A DNA stretch of 64,000 nucleotides, taken from positions 8,631-72,630 of the forward strand of contig JAFRBA010000280.1 in assembly GCA_017405115.1 (NCBI GenBank), read 5' to 3'. The notes under the pieces are model-generated. The model was given only the letters and a program-made list of their open reading frames with translations. It was not told the DNA's origin and ran no database searches. Below are positions 7,328 to 15,629 of the stretch, piece by piece. Made by a program: the position numbers and the translations under genes. This DNA is from Kiritimatiellia bacterium (lineage in GTDB: Bacteria; Verrucomicrobiota; Kiritimatiellia; RFP12; UBA1067). Position 1 is the first letter of the stretch. Each line of letters opens with the position of its first letter.

Positions 7328-10300
7328 CTACGGGACGCGGCGCACGGTTATCGTGCGGTTGGCGCGCGAAGTCGCGATGCGCCGCCAGTCCTTGAAGAGC
7401 TCGTGGAACTCCGGACGGTACCACGACGCGCCGCGCTTCAGCACCTCGCGGCGTATCGTCACCGTCAGGCGGCCGTCCTCCCCGACAGACGAGGAGGCGG
7501 AGCTCGTCATCCATGTCTTCGACGGGTCCGCGGGGTCGCAGAACGAGAACTCCGCGGGCATGTGCTCGACGACGCGATACCCTTCCGGGAAGCGTACCTT
7601 GACCGTCTCCTCCTCGACGGAGCTGTCGCCGACGGCGATGGGCGTCTGGCGGGCGTTGCCGTCCGCCGAGGGAAGCGACGACGCGAGCGGCGGCACCTGG
7701 ATGGTCAGCGTGTCACCCTGGACCGTCGCGAAGTCAGGTATGTAGCACGAGAACCGGCGCCTGGCTGGGTAGGACTCGACGTCGGTCTCCAGCTCGCTCG
7801 TCGCAGTGGCCGCCTGCGCAATGTCGCCCAGTATGCGCTGGTGCCTGCGGGAGCGCTCCTCCGGCAGTATCTCCGAGTACGTCTTGCGGAACTTGGCGAC
7901 GCCGGGCCCCTCCATCAGGTCCGTCACCGTCAGGTCCACGGAACCGTCGGCGCGCACGTCGTATTCGCTCGTCTCCCTCGTCGCGGTCTCCATCTCCCTG
8001 CCGGGCACAGCCACGACGCCGAACTCCCCCGACGCCGGGTCGAAGTAGTCGCTGCCCTCGTACGAGCTGGGGCCCAGCGGCGCATACTGGTTTTCGGCAC
8101 CGACGAACAATTTCCGCTCCGAGCCTCCGAACCCGAGGAAACCGCCCACCCGCACGGTCACGCGGCAAAGCGGCGCGGAGAACGCGCGCAGGTTGGGCTT
8201 GTCGTACTTTATGCGGCGCCTGATTTCGTCCGGCTCGTCGGCGTCGGACGACGCGAAGACAACGTCCGCGTCTAAGCCGGCGCCTCGGAGCAGCGCGCAC
8301 ATCGTGCGCATGTAGTCGAGGCGCGTGGCGTAGCGCTCGCGCAGCACGACGCCAGGCGGCGTCAGCTGGAGGGCCATCGGAACCTCCCACAGTCCCGGTC
8401 CCGCGATCTTCACGTACTTCGCCATCCAGTTGCGTATCGCGACGATCGTCTCGTCGCTGGATCCGTCCCCGCCCGCGAAGCCATCGCCAAGCGCGGCACC
8501 GGGGTCCAGCGAACCAATGTCAAGGTCCATCTTCTCGAACCTGTTCGAGGAGACGATCACGACGTCGCGCCAGAGCGAGGAGTCGGGCTGGCCCGACTCC
8601 TTCGGCACCCGGCGCGGGTTCGCCACCTCGCGGCGCCAGCCGTTGACGCGCACGACCCGGCGTCCGAGCGGCTCCTGGGAGTCGAAGCCGTAGGACGCGT
8701 AGAACGGCGCAGGGGCGTTCGTCACGACGCGGACCAGCGTGTAGGATATCGTGCTGCCGATCTCCACGGACGGCAGGTTCACCACAAGGAGCTTCGACGC
8801 CGGATAGCGCGGGGCCGAGGCGGCCCACCCGCAGTCCATCACGTTTATCTCGTGGTCGGAGACGTGCCGCACCGTCCCGTTCGCGTTGCTGACGACTGCA
8901 TCGAGGAGCCCGACCGACTCCACTGCCGGATTGAACGACACCTTCAGCTCGGCAAGGCGCTTCTTCCCCTGGTACGTCAGGACCTCGGCGACGAACGAGT
9001 TCGTAGTGGTCCACGCCCTGTCGGAGAAGACGTCCGTCTCCGACGAGCTCAGCACGCGGCGGACGTCGGCATCCGCCAGCGGATCGGACGCGAACACCGG
9101 GCGACGGCGCTCGGCGGCCTCGAAGGACTTGATGGCCTCGCGCAGGTCGCCGTACGCCTTCGGGTCGTACTCCACGCGCGAGATGGACATGGACCGGCGC
9201 GCGCGAAGCACGCCGTTGCTCGCGGAGAACCGGCGGGCGTACTCGTACCCGGCGCTCGAGACGGACGCAGAAGGAAGGTCCGACGCCTTGCCGACGGCAC
9301 CGCCGAGATCCAGCTCCAGGCTCTCGTCCACGCTCGCCGTGGAGTCCACGACAAGCGGGAACCTGCGGTGGTCGAGGGACGTGTTGCCCTCGAGCAGGAA
9401 GTTCGCGAATCCCAGCACCCGCGTCGCGAACGGGACGTTTACCTCGTCGAGCGTCTCGCCGCGCAGCACGGACTCAGGAAGGCGAGCTGCGAACTTCACC
9501 GAAAGCGGGGAGTCGGTGTCTCGCATGTCCTTCGGCAGCACCTCGCAGCGTACGAGCTCCGCGCCGGCGGCGAGGTTCTTTGCGACGCGCTCGAAGAACT
9601 TCACGCGGTCTTCGGGCGTCTTGCGCACGAGCGCGGCGCGGTACACGGTGTCGTTGATGCCTCCGAAGCGGACGTCGGTCTCGAAGAACACCGAACCGTC
9701 CTTCGACAGCGTGCCGCGCGATTCCGCGCTTACCCTGTTGTGCTCCGGCGACGGCACCGGCGACGTGCGCAGCACGTCGCCGTCCGGACGGCACACGAGG
9801 TAGCTCTTGTCGCTCTCGTACGCCGGGAAGAGGTCCTTGGCGTTCTCGTTCGTCGGGTCCATAAGAATATACCGTTCCCCGTTCCCCTCTTTCTCCACCG
9901 CGACGATGGCGTGGTTGAAGAAAGGCTGCGGCACCTCCGGGTCGAGCTTCGCGCCTACGTGGATGAGCACCGGGAACGCGTTGTGGCCCGCCATCCGCAG
10001 CATCGCCACCAGAAGGCCGGCCTTGTCGCGGCACACGCCGTAGCGGTTGTCGAAGGTGATGTCCACGTCGTGCGGGGCGTAGCCCGGCGAAGTGTCCTCC
10101 ATGGTGAGGCCCATGTAGCGCACCTCCTGCGACACGAACGTGAATATGCGCCGCATGTCTCGGGCGAGCTCCTCGACCTTGGCGGCCATCGCGGCGTTCG
10201 TCTTCGCCAGGTGCGGCGCGCAGAGGTCCCAGTACCAGCGCGATATCTCCGGCCAGTCCCCGGCGGTCGAGACGCGGACGTTCTGCACCTGCGTGTACAA

Positions 10301-12013
10301 CGCCGGCATGTCGGGCTCGGCGAACGCCTGCGGGGAGTTGGTGGCGACGAAGGTGTGCACGGTCGAACCGTCGGCGAGCCGCGTGACGTTGGTGGCGATG
10401 TTGCCGAGCGGATTGCGGATCGCTATGCGGCGCAGCGGCCTCCCGGCGGGCGCGGTCACCTCGTAGGTGGAGCGGATCACGGGGGAGGTCCACTCCATCA
10501 CGGACATGTCGGCCCACTTGTCGCGGCATCGCGCCTTCGTCGTCTTGCGGAGAACCTTCACGTGCAGCACGTCGCCGATCTTCAGGCCGGGAATCGTCGA
10601 GACGATCTTCCTGTCCAGCGGGTCGTAGATGTTGGCCGACATCGACCCGTTGTCGGTCGACTCGCTCGTGGTCGCGGAGACGTCGATCTCGCGTTCCCTG
10701 CCGTCCGCGCCGACGACGCCGACGTAGGCTATCTTCGCCTCTCCGTAGCGTCTGGAGTAGCTCACGCCGAGGGTGCTCTCCTCCCGCCTGCCCTTCTCCG
10801 TCAGTATCTTCGTCCAGCTCTCGGCGGTGGACTCGTAGGTCCCGTCCGGATTGTATCGCACGCGCTCGATCTCGTCGACGATGACGGCGTCTGCGTCGGG
10901 GAAGCGCTCGGAGGTTACGGAGTCGCCGGCGCGCAGGACGAGCGCGGCGAGGGCCGACAGGGCTGTCAGCAGTACTGCGTTTGCTTTTTTCTTCATGACG
11001 AGTGACATTGTTGCCGCCGCGATGGCCACGGCCGTGACATTATACCATATGTTCGCCGCGAATATGCGAAACGCGCACAGCATGAGCGCGACCGACGCAG
11101 GCCTTACGCCGCGCATGAGGCCCTCTACAAATCGGCTCCCTCGGAAGCGGTCGAGGGACCTCACCGCGAGAAGGCATATCGCGAAGCCCGGCAGGAGCAG
11201 AAGCGCAGACGCGGCGACCGCCCCGGGCAGCCCCAGGAGGCGGTAGCCGAAGAACGTGGCGCAGTTCACGCCGATCGGCCCGGGCGTCATCTGGGAGAGC
11301 GCCATGACGTCCGAGAACTCCTCTGCCGTCACCTGCAGATACGCCGCGCCCGGGCCGACGAAGTCCGCGACGTACAGGGGAACGAGCGCGAACCCGCCGC
11401 CGAACCCGACGAGCCCGTATTTGAGAAAGACGAGAAGCGCGAGGCCGGAAGAGCGGAACGTCTTCCGCGCCGCAGGCGCGCCGCCGCCGGACGCGCGCGA
11501 CGCCAGCCCCGCCGCCATCGCCGCGAGAAGCACCACGACGACGTTGGCGCCGAGGACGGCCATGGCCAGGACGGCGGACGCGGCGAGGAAATACGAGAAC
11601 GCATCGGGAAGGCTCCGCCGCCAGCTGCGGACGATCGCCGCGGCGACGATGCCGGCAAGAGCGGCGCGCAGCCCGACCAGCGCGCTCTTGAGAAACGCGT
11701 TGTCAAGCGGCAGAGACCGGTAGCCGACCGCCACGAATGCGAAGATGACGACGCTCGGGATTGCGACCGCCGCGACGCAGACCACGGCGCCAAGCACCCC
11801 CGCGACCTTGTTGCCCACGTACACCGCGGTGTGCGCGGCGATGAGCCCCGGCATGGACTGGAACACGGGCAGATGGTCGAGGAGCTCGCCCTCGGCCGTC
11901 CACCCGCGCCTCGCGCATGCGTCGTCCGCGACGGCTATGATGGCGTAGCCGCCGCCGACCACGAAGAGCGAAAGCCGGAAGAACTCCCAGAAGAGCGAAA
12001 GCAGAATGCGCAT
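7328..12013 (-). CDS. ChrA-type transporter fused in frame to a double DUF3857/transglutaminase protein
   Basis: One uninterrupted frame of 1561 codons. Residues 1 to about 365 form a two-domain ChrA (chromate transporter family) protein, with the paired FVVGGGYA and GLVGFGGGFALVPL motifs, MPGLIAAHTA/TPGPIGVN segments and about twelve membrane helices. Residues about 363-1561 are two DUF3857-transglutaminase-like modules that would lie outside the membrane. In the first, the triad is present: C661 (RYGVCRDKAG), H701 (FNHAIVAVE) and D719 (LMDPTNEN). In the second, the cysteine position reads RYATRLDYMRT and the histidine is lost, so it looks inactive. The segment from M340 (MKKKANAVLLTALSALAALV) is at once the last ChrA helix and a plausible signal peptide. 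A promoter lies at 11039-11047, so the transglutaminase may also be made alone from 10996. A missed stop or sequence error between two genes cannot be excluded. Confidence 0.75.
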   Translation of the reverse strand: MRILLSLFWEFFRLSLFVVGGGYAIIAVADDACARRGWTAEGELLDHLPVFQSMPGLIAAHTAVYVGNKVAGVLGAVVCVAAVAIPSVVIFAFVAVGYRSLPLDNAFLKSALVGLRAALAGIVAAAIVRSWRRSLPDAFSYFLAASAVLAMAVLGANVVVVLLAAMAAGLASRASGGGAPAARKTFRSSGLALLVFLKYGLVGFGGGFALVPLYVADFVGPGAAYLQVTAEEFSDVMALSQMTPGPIGVNCATFFGYRLLGLPGAVAASALLLLPGFAICLLAVRSLDRFRGSRFVEGLMRGVRPASVALMLCAFRIFAANIWYNVTAVAIAAATMSLVMKKKANAVLLTALSALAALVLRAGDSVTSERFPDADAVIVDEIERVRYNPDGTYESTAESWTKILTEKGRREESTLGVSYSRRYGEAKIAYVGVVGADGREREIDVSATTSESTDNGSMSANIYDPLDRKIVSTIPGLKIGDVLHVKVLRKTTKARCRDKWADMSVMEWTSPVIRSTYEVTAPAGRPLRRIAIRNPLGNIATNVTRLADGSTVHTFVATNSPQAFAEPDMPALYTQVQNVRVSTAGDWPEISRWYWDLCAPHLAKTNAAMAAKVEELARDMRRIFTFVSQEVRYMGLTMEDTSPGYAPHDVDITFDNRYGVCRDKAGLLVAMLRMAGHNAFPVLIHVGAKLDPEVPQPFFNHAIVAVEKEGNGERYILMDPTNENAKDLFPAYESDKSYLVCRPDGDVLRTSPVPSPEHNRVSAESRGTLSKDGSVFFETDVRFGGINDTVYRAALVRKTPEDRVKFFERVAKNLAAGAELVRCEVLPKDMRDTDSPLSVKFAARLPESVLRGETLDEVNVPFATRVLGFANFLLEGNTSLDHRRFPLVVDSTASVDESLELDLGGAVGKASDLPSASVSSAGYEYARRFSASNGVLRARRSMSISRVEYDPKAYGDLREAIKSFEAAERRRPVFASDPLADADVRRVLSSSETDVFSDRAWTTTNSFVAEVLTYQGKKRLAELKVSFNPAVESVGLLDAVVSNANGTVRHVSDHEINVMDCGWAASAPRYPASKLLVVNLPSVEIGSTISYTLVRVVTNAPAPFYASYGFDSQEPLGRRVVRVNGWRREVANPRRVPKESGQPDSSLWRDVVIVSSNRFEKMDLDIGSLDPGAALGDGFAGGDGSSDETIVAIRNWMAKYVKIAGPGLWEVPMALQLTPPGVVLRERYATRLDYMRTMCALLRGAGLDADVVFASSDADEPDEIRRRIKYDKPNLRAFSAPLCRVTVRVGGFLGFGGSERKLFVGAENQYAPLGPSSYEGSDYFDPASGEFGVVAVPGREMETATRETSEYDVRADGSVDLTVTDLMEGPGVAKFRKTYSEILPEERSRRHQRILGDIAQAATATSELETDVESYPARRRFSCYIPDFATVQGDTLTIQVPPLASSLPSADGNARQTPIAVGDSSVEEETVKVRFPEGYRVVEHMPAEFSFCDPADPSKTWMTSSASSSVGEDGRLTVTIRREVLKRGASWYRPEFHELFKDWRRIATSRANRTITVRRVP
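11039..11047 (-). promoter_or_regulatory. Internal promoter for the transglutaminase half
   Basis: A perfect TGGTATAAT lies inside the ChrA coding part, 43 bp before the in-frame ATG at 10996 that starts MKKKANAVLL. It suggests that a separate 1221-residue secreted transglutaminase-like protein is produced even though the frame is continuous. Confidence 0.5.
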
Positions 12014-12020
12014 GCCCTAC

Positions 12021-12029
12021 AGTATACCA
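12021..12029 (-). promoter_or_regulatory. Extended -10 promoter of the ChrA fusion gene
   Basis: TGGTATACT, with the -10 hexamer ending 7 nt before the ATG at 12013. This predicts a leaderless or nearly leaderless transcript. Confidence 0.6.
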
Positions 12030-12036
12030 AAAAAGG

Positions 12037-12084
12037 CCCTCCGCATTTCATCGGCTTGGATTTGCATGACAGTCAAACCTCCGC
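12037..12084. repeat. Left flank duplication of ATPase cassette A
   Basis: This stretch contains CCCTCCGCATTTC (12037-12049) and CATGACAGTCAAACCTCCGC (12065-12084). Both recur on the other side of cassette A, at 13495-13507 and, with one mismatch, at 13612-13631. The right copy is split by about 100 bp that includes a 56-bp REP-like element. The pair suggests that cassette A arrived by insertion or duplication. Confidence 0.55.
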
Positions 12085-12102
12085 TAAGCCCCTTGCAACT
12101 TC

Positions 12103-13311
12103 TCAAACAAGCTGCGAAAACAAGGTTTTGGCCGGGACGACGACCGGATCAGTCCGCGCAAAGCAGTCTGCGTCCACAAACGGCTCGTCAAAGACGATCT
12201 GGAATGCATGGCGAGCGCCCGTCGCTCGCTGATAGTATTCCAGCCCCTTCGACAGATGCGTATCCGCCGCCTTGACCTCGGCAATAAACCACGCATGTCC
12301 GTCGCGTGACACGAGAAAGTCCACCTCGCGCTTCTGCTTGTCGCGCAGATAATGAAGCTCAAAGTTCCCATAGCCGAGATCTGTCCACGCCTCCACCGCC
12401 TTTAGGAGATGACATGCCGCCATTGTCTCGCAGCGCTTGCCCTCGTCGTCGATTCGCGACCAGTCTCGCAAGTACCACTTCGGCGTCTTGCGCAGCGAGT
12501 TCTCGACGTTGTTGAACCACGGGCGAACCTCAAACCCATAGTACAGATACTTCAGCACACCCGTCCACTTCTTGGCGGTCTTTGGATCGACTGCCACGTC
12601 CCTGGCAATGGAATCATACACGAGCTGCTCGCCCGAGCGATTCGCCAGAAGCTCTGCGGCAATGCGAATCTGCTCAAGTTCCTGAACCTGCGTGAGAGTC
12701 CTCACGTCTTCCATCATGAGCTGCTCCATGCGAAGCGCAGCCCATCTGGCGGAGAAACGCGGATTCCTGCGAGTAAACGGCTCGGGAAACCCGCCGAACT
12801 CGACGAGCGCCGACCAGTCCGCATCGTCAATCGGACGCGGAAGACGGACGAGGGATTCGTCCGGGATGGTCACGTCAAGAAGCTCTGCAACGGAAAGAGG
12901 GTGCATCCTGTACGGGAAATAGCGCCCCATCATGCTGTCCCCGCCGCGTTTGTACACATTCATCTTTGCCGAACCTGTTGCAATTATCTTCATCGCTCGG
13001 CCATACACATCGAAGAACCCCTTCAGATAGCTCTTCCACCTTGGGTATTTGTGCAATTCGTCAAAGACGACGATTCGCGCGTCTGACGCAAGCTTGTCCA
13101 AGCCATACCGCCGAACAGTCTCCGACTGTCCGGCGACTATGGCCGATCGGACATCCGCATCATCCCAGTTCAGATAGTCAGTGCCGATTGACTCCGCCAA
13201 AGTCGTCTTGCCGCATTGCCGCGGGCCGGAAAGGAACACCATCTGGCGGTTTTCCGCAAGATGCTCGCGGATTATCGCCTCGTAGACACGCTTTCTTTTG
13301 TCGGTTGGCAT
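12103..13311 (-). CDS. ATPase A: AAA_14/DUF4143-type P-loop ATPase with nuclease-like C-terminus
   Basis: A 402-residue ATPase of the AAA_14 plus DUF4143 type. Walker A is SGPRQCGKT (28-36) and Walker B is RIVVFDE (79-85). The C-terminus keeps the D...E-x-K pattern of PD-(D/E)XK nucleases: D331 (KREVDFLV), E345 and K347 (AEVKA). Such proteins are widespread and frequently mobile, but their function is unknown. The start at 13311 was chosen because the -10 (TACAAT, 13318-13323) ends 6 nt upstream, making the mRNA leaderless. Just upstream of the -35 lie two copies of a 23-bp repeat and a 14-bp palindrome. It differs in subfamily from ATPases B-E but shares their promoter/palindrome layout. Confidence 0.88.
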   Translation of the reverse strand: MPTDKRKRVYEAIIREHLAENRQMVFLSGPRQCGKTTLAESIGTDYLNWDDADVRSAIVAGQSETVRRYGLDKLASDARIVVFDELHKYPRWKSYLKGFFDVYGRAMKIIATGSAKMNVYKRGGDSMMGRYFPYRMHPLSVAELLDVTIPDESLVRLPRPIDDADWSALVEFGGFPEPFTRRNPRFSARWAALRMEQLMMEDVRTLTQVQELEQIRIAAELLANRSGEQLVYDSIARDVAVDPKTAKKWTGVLKYLYYGFEVRPWFNNVENSLRKTPKWYLRDWSRIDDEGKRCETMAACHLLKAVEAWTDLGYGNFELHYLRDKQKREVDFLVSRDGHAWFIAEVKAADTHLSKGLEYYQRATGARHAFQIVFDEPFVDADCFARTDPVVVPAKTLFSQLV

Positions 13312-13317
13312 GTTGGA

Positions 13318-13400
13318 ATTGTACCAAAAACATTGCCGTCCTGTCAATTACCAAAATGGACACCTGTCCCTATTGGTAATTACCAAAATGGACACCTGTC
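13318..13400 (-). promoter_or_regulatory. Promoter and palindromic repeat array of ATPase A
   Basis: Leftward promoter: -35 TTGACA (13342-13347), 18-bp spacer, -10 TACAAT (13318-13323). Directly upstream is a 23-bp direct repeat (13346-13368 and 13378-13400, period 32) containing TTACCAAAATGG and GGACA-CC-TGTCC. A perfect 14-bp palindrome TTGGTAATTACCAA spans 13373-13386 at the junction of the copies. Presumed operator; its sequence is unique to this gene within the window. Confidence 0.6.
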
Positions 13401-13494
13401 TTTTTTAGAACGTGCTATCGCCCTTCTGCAGCATCGGTTCGCGGCGGCCCTTCGCCGCGCCGACACGGCACGACGCCATCCACCCCGCCCATCG

Positions 13495-13631
13495 CCCTCC
13501 GCATTTCCTCTGAGGTAATTGCCAAACCTGGTAGAGCGCGTTGTCCCCAACGCGCCGCGGCGGGCTGGGGACAGCCCGCCCTACCGAATTCGCGAGGTTT
13601 TGCAATTGTCTCATGACAGTCAAGCCTCCGC
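13495..13631. repeat. Right flank duplication of ATPase cassette A
   Basis: CCCTCCGCATTTC (13495-13507) and CATGACAGTCAAGCCTCCGC (13612-13631) repeat the sequences found at 12037-12084 on the far side of ATPase A. The copies are separated here by a REP-like element and some unique sequence. Confidence 0.55.
13530..13585. repeat. 56-bp REP-like element (GGTAG...CTACC)
   Basis: This element starts GGTAG and ends CTACC and contains two hairpins: GCGCGTTG/CAACGCGC and GCGGGCTG/CAGCCCGC. Elements of the same length, ends and two-hairpin plan occur at 39768-39823 and 40693-40748, and half of one at 48467-48493. Here it sits in the A-B intergenic region (13401-13653), interrupting the right-hand flank duplication of cassette A. 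I see nothing else in that gap. Confidence 0.75.
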
Positions 13632-13653
13632 GCAGAACATCGCCAGCGGATTG

Positions 13654-15069
13654 CTACTCATTGAACAAATCGTCCATCACAAGGACGTTTTGCGCCTTGC
13701 GGGCGTAGGCGTTGTCCGCAAGACCGTTCGCGGCAACGATTGTCAGGTGGACAGACTTGGCCGTTTGGGAAACAGCCTTGAAAGCGTCCAGCTTGTTTTC
13801 GATGTTCTCGCAATCCTTTTTCGTCAATACGTATTTCCCGGACGAATACTTCATTTCGCAGATGTTGATGACGTTGTCGGCCCGGTCGATAAGCAAGTCG
13901 ATCTGCGCACCCCTGCCATACGTTTCATCCGCTAAATGCCGCCATGAACATACGCTTGTCCTGACACCACCGATCTGAAGCGCCCGCTTGATCTCTCGCA
14001 CATGCATGAGACAAACACGCTCGAACGCTAGGCCCTCCCAGGCGGATTTCGCCTTCGCCGACACTCCCAACGTCCAGTCGTTTGGGTCGGGGTTGGGTTC
14101 GGGCTCGATAAAACGTAAGTGAAACAGCGAGAACGAATCCATGAGCTGGTAAAGCCCATCCCGCCGTTTCTTTCCGTAGGCGGTGTATTTCCGTATGAAT
14201 CCGCACTTCTCAAGAGAATCGAGGATCTGGCAGAATACACGTCCGTCGGTCAAATCCGTCTTTTTCAGCAACTCCTCCCTCGTCATGCCGATTCCCCGCG
14301 ATGCCAACGCAGCGAAAACCTTGCGATAACCGATGTCCTTCTTGAAAAGCGACGCGACCATCGAGTCGAATTCTCCACGTAGCTTTCCATTTGGGGCAAA
14401 AAGCAGACGATCAACGCTTTGAGCAACGCTTTCCCCCTTCCGAAGGAATCCCCAATAGTAGGCCACGCCCCCGAAGATCATGTAGAGCGAACATATTTCC
14501 TGACGCGACATCGAGAGCCCGACGTCACGCGTCAGTTCTTCGCATTCCCGAAGCGTAAAAGGCAGCAGGTGAATCTGGTCGGTGATGCGGTTATGTAGTC
14601 CCCCGCGGTTCTTGAGAACATTCTTGATGATCCATGTCGAGGCAGAACCGCAGACGATCATGACGAGGTCCTTGCGCGCCGATCCCCATGAATTCCAGAA
14701 GTGTTCCAGTGCCGGCAGAAACTTCGAACGCGGCGTGTCAATCCACGGCATTTCATCGATGAACACGACCTTCTTCTCGTCCTTGCTTGACTCGATAAGC
14801 GACCGAAGCTCGCGGAAAGCCTCGCGCCACGTCTTCGGCAACGGACATTGGTGCCCGTAGTCGCGAAGAGAATCGCGAAAGCCAAGGAGCTGGTCCTTTA
14901 GACCCACGCCCGACTCGCCTGTATGGTAGAACGTGAACTTGTCCTTGAAATACTGGCGGATCAAATAGGTCTTGCCGACACGACGACGGCCATATACGGC
15001 CACGAGCTGTCCCTCCTTACGGGACATGACATCGTCAAGAGTTCTTATTTCTTCTTTTCTGCCAACCAT
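13654..15069 (-). CDS. ATPase B: ATPase_2/DUF234-type P-loop ATPase with nuclease-like C-terminus
   Basis: A 471-residue member of the archaeal-type ATPase family (ATPase_2 plus DUF234). Walker A is GRRRVGKT (27-34) and Walker B is KKVVFIDEMPWID. A winged-helix-like segment (IGMTREELLKKTDL...LDSLEKCGFIRKY) lies in the middle. The C-terminus has D391 (GAQIDLLID), E405 and K407 (CEMKY), the D...E-x-K pattern of PD-(D/E)XK enzymes. The ATG at 15069 has a GGAGG Shine-Dalgarno and follows a TTGACA/TATGAT promoter. It lies next to ATPase A. Role unknown; the nearest architecture in the window is ATPases C-E. Confidence 0.88.
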   Translation of the reverse strand: MVGRKEEIRTLDDVMSRKEGQLVAVYGRRRVGKTYLIRQYFKDKFTFYHTGESGVGLKDQLLGFRDSLRDYGHQCPLPKTWREAFRELRSLIESSKDEKKVVFIDEMPWIDTPRSKFLPALEHFWNSWGSARKDLVMIVCGSASTWIIKNVLKNRGGLHNRITDQIHLLPFTLRECEELTRDVGLSMSRQEICSLYMIFGGVAYYWGFLRKGESVAQSVDRLLFAPNGKLRGEFDSMVASLFKKDIGYRKVFAALASRGIGMTREELLKKTDLTDGRVFCQILDSLEKCGFIRKYTAYGKKRRDGLYQLMDSFSLFHLRFIEPEPNPDPNDWTLGVSAKAKSAWEGLAFERVCLMHVREIKRALQIGGVRTSVCSWRHLADETYGRGAQIDLLIDRADNVINICEMKYSSGKYVLTKKDCENIENKLDAFKAVSQTAKSVHLTIVAANGLADNAYARKAQNVLVMDDLFNE

Positions 15070-15090
15070 CTTTCCCTCCAAAGCGGAGAT

Positions 15091-15177
15091 ATCATACCAA
15101 AAATAAGACTTAGCTGTCAATTACACCTCGTCAAAGTGGAGACATCTCTTGTTTTTCGATAGATACCTCCACTTTGA
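15091..15177 (-). promoter_or_regulatory. Promoter and inverted repeat of ATPase B
   Basis: -35 TTGACA (15115-15120), 18-bp spacer, -10 TATGAT (15091-15096). Upstream is an inverted repeat with 11-bp perfect arms, TCAAAGTGGAG (15131-15141) and CTCCACTTTGA (15167-15177), spacer 25 bp. The proximal arm and its flank (CAAAGTGGAGACATCTCT) align at 13 of 18 positions with the ATPase A repeat unit, and the inner GAGA/TCTC arms replace GACA/TGTC. Confidence 0.6.
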
Positions 15178-15193
15178 AGCACATCTGCATCCT

Positions 15194-15529
15194 TCACCGC
15201 GCCGGTTCATGTCGGCCTTTCGCCGGGCCGTCGGGGTGGCGCTGGCACTTAGACGAGGTGAGGGACGCGATCGAGGTCGACTTGTGCCCGCAGTACTTGC
15301 AGACATAGCGCTCCTTCTCTCCGCCCTCGTAGAGCGCATGGCGTCCCTTGCCAGGGCCGTTAGGATGCCGCTGGCAAAGCGACGCCGTCAGACTATTCAC
15401 CGACGTCGTCTTGTGCCCGCAGTACTTGCAGTAGAAGTGCTGCACCGCTGCGGCGGACACGGCAAACACGCACACGGCACCAACGAGCGCGAGCCAAGAC
15501 TTGTTTCGTTCAAATGTATCTTTCTTCAT
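15194..15529 (-). CDS. Small membrane-anchored protein with two CKYCG zinc-finger repeats
   Basis: A 111-residue protein. After a basic start, residues about 11-28 (SWLALVGAVCVFAVSAAA) form a signal anchor. Two near-identical repeats follow, each with CKYCGHK-S/T-TS....LT.S.CQRHP.GP.KGRH, giving a C-x2-C ... C-x2-H zinc-binding pattern, joined by YEGGEKERY. I recognise no characterised homologue. The ATG at 15529 is preferred because it places the hydrophobic segment at the N-terminus; a TTG at 15622 is also in frame. It lies downstream of the coiled-coil membrane-protein gene and may be co-transcribed with it; both lie between ATPases B and C. Confidence 0.65.
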   Translation of the reverse strand: MKKDTFERNKSWLALVGAVCVFAVSAAAVQHFYCKYCGHKTTSVNSLTASLCQRHPNGPGKGRHALYEGGEKERYVCKYCGHKSTSIASLTSSKCQRHPDGPAKGRHEPAR

Positions 15530-15629
15530 TGCATTCTTCTTTTCTGAACCTCGGTTGGCGGAGGAACACCATCTTCCGCGAACAGAAAAGTGATGCCCCT
15601 CGTTATTTCTTTTGTTTGCCAATCAAATT

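Noticed and set aside
8852..11005. A 717-codon plus-strand open frame opposite the transglutaminase gene
   Set aside because: High GC keeps the antisense frame open. The translation is His/Arg/Val-rich without domains, and the minus-strand frame contains clear protein motifs.
13346..13400. Two 23-bp repeats with 32-bp period as a CRISPR remnant
   Set aside because: Only two copies, a 9-bp gap, internal palindromes and no cas genes; position relative to the promoter fits an operator.
12037..13631. Cassette A as a classical insertion sequence
   Set aside because: No transposase and no terminal inverted repeats at the flank copies; the ATPase families are not known transposases.
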